A stretch of 64,000 nt of DNA, from the NCBI RefSeq assembly GCF_027579695.1, contig NC_083587.1, positions 51,205,021-51,269,020 on the forward strand. Direction: 5' to 3'. Source of the stretch: Neoarius graeffei. Its lineage: Eukaryota > Chordata > Actinopteri > Siluriformes > Ariidae. Shown piece by piece: positions 58,022-64,000 of this stretch; the stretch's first letter is position 1, and each line of letters starts with the position of its first letter. Under the pieces are notes generated by a model, which saw nothing but the letters and a program-made list of their open reading frames with translations, made no database searches and was not told the origin of the DNA. The position numbers were made by a program, and so were the translations under genes.

Positions 58022-58983
58022 GTGACACCGGTCCACAATTATCGACACCTTTTGTCCACAGTTAGCGACACCATTCCACAATTATCAACACTTTTGTCCA
58101 CACTTATCGACACCTTTGTCCACAATTAGACACCTTTGTCCACAGCGGCACCATTCCACAATTATCAACACTTGTCCACTTAGACACCTTTGTCCACAGT
58201 TATCAACACTTTTTTGTCCAGTTATCGACACCATTCCACAATTATCAACACTTTTGTCCACACTTATCGACACCTTTGTCCAGTTATCGACACCGTTCCA
58301 CAATTATCCACACCTTTTCCAGTTATCGACACTGTTCCACAATTATCGACACCTTTGTCCACAGTTAGCGACACCATTCCACAATTATCAACACTTTTGT
58401 CCACACTTATCGACACCTTTGTCCAGTTATCGACACCGTTCCACAATTATCCACACCTTTTCCAGTATCGACACTGTTCCACAATTATCGACACCTTTGT
58501 CCACAGTTAGCAACACCATTCCACAATTATCAACACTTGTCCACTTAGACACTTTTGTCCACAGTTATCGGCACTGTTCCACAATTATCAACACTTTTAT
58601 CCACACTTATCAACACCTTTGTCCAGTTATCGACACCGTTCCACAATTATCCGCACCTTTTCCAGTTATCGACACTGTTCCACAATTATCGACACCATTC
58701 CATAGTTAAACACCTTTGTCCAGTTATCGACACCGTTCCACAGTTAGACACCTTTGTCCATTTATCGACACCTTTGTCCAGTTATCGATACCTTTGTCCA
58801 GTTATCAACACCATTCCAGTTATCAACACTTTTGTCCACATTTATTGACACCATTCCACAATTTTCGACACCTTTGTTCAGTTATTGACACCATTCCACA
58901 GTTATCGACAATTTTGTCCAGTTATTGACACCGTTTCACAGTTATCGACGCCTGTGTCCACAGTTAGACACCTTTGTCCGCAG
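58022..58983 (+). repeat. TTATCGACACC minisatellite
   Basis: About 40 irregular units of 18-26 bp built from (CACAA/AG)TTATCGACACC(TTTGTC/GTTC/ATTC)CA. Larger blocks repeat (for example 58205-58330 and 58370-58460), suggesting segmental duplication. It continues after the insertion at 59604-59690. Translated frames on both strands are artefacts. Confidence 0.95.
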
Positions 58984-59603
58984 TAGGGTGCATCAGTTGC
59001 CCCCTAAAAATGAAAAGTTCCTCCGATCATGATGCATTTTTGTTTTTATGTTCCTTTTGGTAAGAAAACACACTGGGTGAAATATTTTGACAAAATTCAA
59101 AAGTTTAATGGTGGCACCGGGAGCTCAAAGTTATGGAAAAAGCTGCTATTTTATGACTTTTATGACAAAATTTCGATCCCTTTTCATGAAACATTATGGC
59201 ACCTTATAGAGTATACCAAATATCTTAGATACACATTTTTAGTACATATTCTAAATATATTATCAAGCACAGTTTGAGTTTTAGCTGTTCATTGAATCAT
59301 TGTTCAACTACTTTTAAACAATACAAATGTATTATGAATCACATTAATGCTTCTCAATCCCTTGCAAAGGTTCTTAACATGATCTTTGGCTCACAAGAAA
59401 TCAATAAATGGAGTCCAACATTGTGATTCAAACCTTGCGCGAAAACATAAAATAGTTTTTTGGCAAAAAATGAACCTCATGGTGCCACCATTAGACTTTT
59501 GAATATGGTCAAAAAATTTTACAGGATGTCTTCATTGGTGAAAAGGAACACCCAAACAAAAATGCATCAGATTTTATGAAAGTGAGGGTAACTGATGCAC
59601 CCT
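58984..59603. mobile_element. hAT-like non-autonomous element in the minisatellite
   Basis: TIR TAGGGTGCATCAGTT and its inverse, with subterminal inverted arms extending ~130 bp (AATGCATTTTTGTTT; AAAGGAACA; TGGTGGCACC). GTCCGCAG (58976-58983) and GTCCACAG (59604-59611) fit an 8-bp duplication, though the array makes chance matches possible. The 82-aa frame inside shows no known domain. Confidence 0.75.
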
Positions 59604-60350
59604 AGTCCACAGTTAGCGACACTTTTGTCCACAGTTAGCGACACCTTTGTCTACAGTTAGCGACACCGTTCCACAATTATCGACATCCAGATGATTATTT
59701 TAAAAATAATAAACGGTATGTGGTATTAAGTTAAAGTTTTTATTTAAAATTTGTTTTACATAGACTTATATTTGGTACAAAATATCTTTTATATAAATAT
59801 ATGGATGTCTGTGTTTACGTAAATAAGGAAGTAATTCTAATGTTTGTAAAGTAATGAACTGATAATGTTTAACCTGCATCAGAAAATCTTTTTGTTCCAC
59901 TTTCTACGCACTTTCTAAATATTTTCGTAGATCACATTTTGTTAATCATTCGTTGTTGTTTGTTTTAATTTCTGGTTTACCAGTAAACGTCAACAGGGAA
60001 TTGATATTGTAACCGCATGAAAATCCAGGTCAAAGGTCGCATGTCATTCCTCAAACCAAAATATAAAATGTCTGCTGATATTGTAATATGTGGTAGATAT
60101 TTACAACAAACTGAAAAAAAAAAATTCTGAATGGAATAGAAAAATCTGAATATTTCAAGCATGTAATTTTTTTATATGCTAGGAATTTAATTCTGGTCTA
60201 ATTATGTTTATTGCAATAGGATTCCAAATACTCTATAAACATCCAATAAAAAATTATTATAAATCACAGCACTTATGTTTTTAAAGTACTTCATCTACTT
60301 CAACAATGTTACACAAAGATCGATCCATAACAGTTGTAAATGTCCCTTGA

Positions 60351-60864
60351 AGGCCAATTTATGCTGACAACGCAGTCGTCGCAGATGGCGTCTGCGTAGC
60401 CCCCCCCACCTTCGCAGACGCTCTGCGCACACCTCCCAAAAATTGTGACCACCGCAGAAGCCTCGCAGACAGCGTCGCAGACAAGAGGGCTCTGATTGGT
60501 CCACTCTACATCCACTGTACACGCACTTCCGCTTACCTACTTTCCCGGTTTGGTTTGTTTTCACTACCGGCATTTTTAAAAACACGAGCGAAGATGGAGC
60601 AGCACGAAGAGCGGTTGATCGAGGAAGTGAGGAAGTACGTACATCTGTACGACTCCAGTTCTAGTCATTATAAGTAACCGGAGGATAAACACTCCACTAA
60701 CCACACCCACCAACTACTCCTAGCGATTTCGCGACTTCGCGCCCCCTTGCGTTGTGGCGGTGAATAACATCGCGCACGCCTATTACTCCCCGCTCAACGA
60801 TAAATTACAACTGTCTGCGAAAAGCTATCTGCGAAAGCCTTGTTGCAAGAGCATGCAGAGGCCC
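60351..60864 (+). mobile_element. PIF/Harbinger-like non-autonomous element
   Basis: Ends AGGCCAATTTATGCTGACAA and (reverse) GGGCCTCTGCATGCTCTTGC with repeated CGCAGA motifs inside each end. TGA on both sides (60348-60350, 60865-60867) fits a 3-bp duplication. This end type is familiar from fish Harbinger elements. It carries a MADF-type first exon. Confidence 0.75.
60594..60677 (+). pseudogene. First exon of MADF/Myb-like Harbinger protein
   Basis: MEQHEERLIEEVRKYVHLYD then SSSSHYK, stop TAA that overlaps a donor (TATAA|GTAACC). 'LI..V..Y..LYD.SS..YK' is the start of a MADF (Myb/SANT-like) domain, the DNA-binding partner protein of Harbinger transposons. The remaining ~60 residues of the domain and the DDE transposase are absent. 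Confidence 0.7.
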
Positions 60865-61314
60865 TGATTCCACAGGGTGTTGATAATGGTGGACACCAGT
60901 GAAAGTGATCACTATTATCGACACCTCACGTGACTTCTCAAACGCGTGTTTAGATACAAAATGTCGGTTGTCAAATGAAAAAGTAAGAAATAAAGTAAGT
61001 TTTGACAAGATCATGAAATAATCAGTGAATTTGATCAGTAAAAACATGTCCATGATCTTTCCACCATGCTTACCTGCGATGATAACGTCCGGGTTTTACT
61101 CAGATTGCTGATCGTGCTAAAAAAAATTCCATCTCGGGTAACGAGCTGTCATCAGACGACAAGCTCAAAGGGCGAGGGGGTGGGGCCTTCTGGTTGGTTA
61201 ATTAACCAATAATAACTGTTGTAACTGAAACTCACCTTTGTAAAATTGTTTTTTATTGGTAAATCTGAAAAGATGTCGATAATTATAGGCTGTTGATAAT
61301 TGTAGCCGCCGCTC

Positions 61315-61487
61315 TAGTAAGGTTATATTAGCTATCAAAGTCATTTTTAAACACTGCTTCATTTAACACTACTCATGTTTCATAAAGAATTTACAGAACA
61401 GTGTCTGAGTGCAAAATATAAGGGATGAGATATGAGAGGAGTCTGGTAATTTTCCTGACATTTTCTTTAATCCTAATTCTACAAGTC
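61315..61487. other. No recognised feature
   Basis: Short unique-looking spacer. Confidence 0.5.
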
Positions 61488-61740
61488 AAAAGCGCTGTTG
61501 CCTCACAGCAAGAAGGGTTTGGGCTCGAGCCCAGTGGCCAACAGGGGTCTGTGTGGGTTTCCTCCAGGTGACCGTTCAAAGACATGCAGATTATGTTAAA
61601 TACCCAGCCACTGGGGTTGGACAAGACAGTGCATACCCGGTGCCGGTCCCAAGCCCGGATAGATTGGGAAGGGTTGCATCAGGAAGGGCATGGAACCTAT
61701 GCTAAATCAAATATGTGGAACAGATCCGCTGTGGCAATGC
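61488..61740 (+). repeat. SINE head fused to a different 3' tail
   Basis: 61488-61590 matches the tRNA-SINE head (AGCGCTGTTGCCTCACAGCAAG, B box GGCTCGAGCCC) with deletions. It then switches to GGTGCCGGTCCCAAGCCCGG and GGTTGCATCAGGAAGGGCAT, a tail I know from other high-copy fish repeats. It may be an older SINE family or a template-switch product. Confidence 0.6.
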
Positions 61741-61745
61741 CTAAT

Positions 61746-62318
61746 GCAGGGTTTTGTCTAGAAAAATTTAGTATGAGCGAGCTCACCATGGCGAGGGAGC
61801 AAAGCGAACAAGCGGGGGGGGGATGGTGTGGAAAGGGGAGGTTCCCCCCCTTCCGCCGTGCGAAGCCTTTGAAAAATTGCGGCTACAATGGGACATTCTG
61901 AGGCTCTCTCAGAGGGAAATTGTAACAAATTGTTTATTTTCCAACATTGAAAAAGAAAATAAAACTTTGTCAAACAACACTTAATTCAAATTCTAATACC
62001 TCATAATTCAAATTACGCATTACTAATTCCTCATGATTCAAATTGAAATTCCCCATGATTCAAACTGAAATTTATAATTCAAATTCAAATGAATCAAATT
62101 TACAAAGTATTAAACATTCACCAGAAATCTATTGTTTTCTTATACTAGAATAAGGTAGAGCTAGTTGTTCAAAATGGAAAAAAAAATTCCAGAGCAAAAT
62201 TATTTTCTTTAAAAGGAAACTAAAAAAGTAAACATTGTAAAGTTGAAATCCAACCCAAATCACAAAGTTTGAAACCATGCAAAAAATGTAAACCCGCTTT
62301 AAAAAAAAACAAACATAC
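61746..62318 (-). mobile_element. Possible hAT right end and intron
   Basis: CAGGGTTTTGTCTAGAAAAA at 61746 looks like a hAT terminus; GAGCGAGCTCACCATGGCGA and a G-run follow. It lies downstream of the minus-strand exon at 62319-62587, in the right place for a 3' end, but no matching terminus was found to the right. The stretch 61980-62110 is a decayed (ATTCAAATT)n patch. Confidence 0.4.
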
Positions 62319-62587
62319 TGGAGCTTTTCCACTGAACACTGTATGCCTTTATCAGAGCAAGACATCTGGTCTTTGTTCGTCGCGGATTCCGCGACGCTGC
62401 TGTCACAGCGCTTGGTTGGCGCGTCCTTCAATGAGGCCCTGGAACTGGCAGCATGAACCGATCCCTCGATTGTCGCGATCTCGCCATCGGAAATATCTTT
62501 ATCCGCTTTGTGACAGAAAAAAGTCGTCATCTTCTTCTGCCCCGGACAGTCTTTGGCTTTCTTCCGTTTTGTGCCGCGAGATGACAT
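62319..62587 (-). pseudogene. N-terminal exon of a hAT/ZMYM-type transposase
   Basis: MSSRGTKRKKAKDCPGQKKM then TTFFCHK, acidic and serine-rich sequence, CSDKGIQCSVEKLQ, and a donor (CTCCA|GTATGT). The pattern 'KRKK....GQK.M..FF' is typical of the N-terminus of fish hAT proteins of the DUF4371/ZMYM kind (from memory). No stop in 89 codons. Downstream exons with the dimerisation and catalytic domains are missing. The longer frame starting at 62668 extends only into leader sequence. Confidence 0.55.
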
Positions 62588-63421
62588 ATTTAAATGCCCA
62601 AGTGTCAACAAAAACAACTCGCGAACAACTTCTGTCAAAAGCTTCCGCACCGGTGGGTGAAAGGTCATTCAATCTCGAGAAATCTCATTCTAAAAGTCAG
62701 CTGACCTTGTATGTAACCTATGTCAAATCTCGCGAGAGCAGCTGCGACAAGTAAACAACATGGCACCTCGGTCTGGAAAACGCCAATTCGGATCATTTTT
62801 GCACCGTCTGACGGTGTATCTACTATGATTGGAATATTTTTGGAGTAATTATAACATATTTGATGATCAGACACATTGTCACGTGGTGTTGCTGGGGTGT
62901 TTTCACGGAGAAAAGATTGTTCTGAGAAAGATTGCATGTTGTGCAGTAGCATACAAGTGCATGGCCTAAGTGTGGCTTGGGGTTCAATCGGCATTTCTGT
63001 AAGGGGGCACACGCTGAGAGTAAGAGGGCGCAGCACCCCGTTCCCCAGTTTAGACGAAAGCATGTAATGGGAGCAGCTGAAAGAAGACGACGACGACTCC
63101 ATCTTTGTCTCTCTTCCCTGCTGAGTATGTGGAAGAGGGTAGATGGCGCTTTCCTCCAGGTGTGTAACACTACCCTCGGAGCAACCATGTGTTAGTCCTG
63201 GTTGGTAGCAGTCAGGAGGAGCGATAAGGGAAACCTGGTTAGTGGGTGTGAATTGGTCAAGACATGATCGGGGGGGGGAGCAAAACAAAACTCGGATTGT
63301 GACTGCTGCCATGTTGTTCATCTAAAAGCCACCAATGAATGAAGGATGGAACAGAATGAAGGTGAAACTCATGGACCAGTTACATATGGTTATGTTTGGG
63401 CAAGCAGTCATTTAAAATATT
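62588..63421. other. No gene recognised
   Basis: CpG-moderate leader (CTCGCGAACAAC, TCTCGCGAGAGC palindrome at about 62731) upstream of the minus-strand exon; a short plus-strand frame from 62760 (MAPRSGKRQFGSF...) points away from it. The 218-codon minus frame at 62665-63321 has no domain and is not called. Confidence 0.4.
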
Positions 63422-63436
63422 GACTCCTTCATGTTG

Positions 63437-63801
63437 GGGCGGCACGGTGGTGTAGTGGTTAGCGCTGTCGCCTCACAGCAAGAAGGTCCGGGTTCGAGCC
63501 CCATGGCTGGCGAGGGTCTTTCTGTGCGGAGTTTGCATGTTCTCCCCGTGTCCGCGTGGGTTTCCTCCGGGTGCTCCGGTTTCCCCCACAGTCCAAAGAC
63601 ATGCAGGTTAGGCTAACTGGTGACTCTAAATTGACCGTAGGTGTGAATGGTTGTCTGTGTCTATGTGTCAGCCCTGTGATGACCTGGCGACTTGTCCAGG
63701 GTGTACCCCGCCTTTCGCCCATAGTCAGCTGGGATAGGCTCCAGCTTGCCTGCGACCCTGTAGAACAGGATAAAGTGGCTACAGATAATGAGATGAGATG
63801 A
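63437..63801 (+). repeat. Full-length tRNA-SINE
   Basis: 15-bp duplication GACTCCTTCATGTTG (63422-63436, 63802-63816), the longest with the copy at 9133. It lacks the GTGAATGTGAGT unit in the centre. Confidence 0.95.
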
Positions 63802-64000
63802 GACTCCTTCATGTTGACTTGTAACGTTACCAGCCGACTTGACTGGCCCATTGTCCTTGCGTGCTAATGGTCAGAATAAAATCCTTATTACCTCAAACTC
63901 ACCTTGAAGTACGGGGTGTTTGTCCACATTTGCCTAGCCATGAACGACACCAAACTCTTCCCTTTTAAAACGTGCTTTCTCTAGTAATAACATTGCAACT

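Larger units (their letters stand above)
57868..61314. mobile_element. Large element with 24-bp TIRs and internal minisatellite
   Basis: Ends 57868-57891 and 61291-61314 match as inverted repeats at 21 of 24 positions (GAGCGGCGGC.AC.ATTATC...). Flanks TAGT(C) and TAGT(A) may be the target duplication. The inside has a ~950-bp tandem array of the TIR motif TTATCGACACC, a hAT-like insertion, more array, about 700 bp of AT-rich sequence and a Harbinger-like element. No transposase recognised. Class unknown. Confidence 0.6.

Noticed and set aside
58116..58848. 197-aa and other frames in the TTATCGACACC minisatellite
   Set aside because: Tandem DNA repeat with irregular unit length; frame continuity is accidental.
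58022..58983. TTATCCACA matches to the bacterial DnaA box
   Set aside because: Coincidence in eukaryotic DNA; most units read TTATCGACA and nothing else here is bacterial.
58022..58983. CRISPR-like array
   Set aside because: No constant repeat with unique spacers; all segments are variants of one motif, and the genome is eukaryotic.
62665..63321. 218-aa minus-strand frame
   Set aside because: No recognisable domain and partly in leader of the hAT exon; composition not coding-like.

Overview
This 64 kb window looks like teleost fish DNA, and catfish-like from repeat content, though that assignment comes from memory and was not searched. It is AT-rich and has spliced-exon signals (ATG exon followed by a GT donor). 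It carries a high-copy tRNA-derived SINE and many fish-type Tc1/mariner and hAT elements. I found no intact host protein-coding gene. The only plausible host gene piece is a CpG-rich possible first exon near 57.3 kb. Almost every long reading frame lies inside a repeat.

Layout. 0-5 kb: SINE tail at the window edge, a repeat with 14-bp inverted ends, a broken transposon-type first exon (923-1038), an inverted-repeat block (2.37-3.03 kb) and a small minus-strand frame. 5-11 kb: five complete or partial SINEs, one of them 5'-truncated, and dispersed repeats that recur at 23-26, 34-35 and 36.7 kb. 10.95-13.85 kb: a Tc1-like transposon split by a 1.28 kb hAT element. 15.3-18.5 kb: an unclassified insertion with 10-bp duplications, then a tandem pair of a repeat ending in a GGCGAGGT hairpin. 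19.05-19.48 kb: a LINE ORF2 fragment. 22.6-26.4 kb: a second copy of the 9.7-10.9 kb transposon, itself carrying a SINE and a 2.2 kb repeat. 27.5-31.7 kb: two Tc1-like elements 15 bp apart, one with two SINEs in it and one with a TTAA-flanked MITE. 32.6-33.3 kb: a hAT with 8-bp duplications. 37.0-38.6, 40.8-42.4, 42.5-43.1 and 45.3-46.9 kb: four more Tc1/mariner copies.

48.3-56.9 kb is the most unusual part. A GAATGC-rich array (about 2.3 kb in four pieces) is interrupted by three elements, with a hAT at its left edge. One is a 1.42 kb TIR-bounded element carrying the first exon of what I recognise as a SWIM/YqaJ-type protein family. The second is a 2.14 kb foldback element with seven perfect IR-1 nuclear-receptor palindromes at 173-175 bp spacing. 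The third is a 1.46 kb hAT. 57.9-61.3 kb: an element with 24-bp TIRs whose interior is a minisatellite built from its own terminal motif (TTATCGACACC), further interrupted by a hAT-like MITE and a Harbinger-like element with a MADF-type first exon. 61.5-64 kb: a SINE-headed chimeric repeat, a hAT-type N-terminal exon on the minus strand and a final full-length SINE.

The genes do not form a pathway. The window is a record of successive insertions: target-site duplications and sister copies used as empty sites let much of the order be read. SINEs and hATs are generally younger than the Tc1 elements they interrupt.
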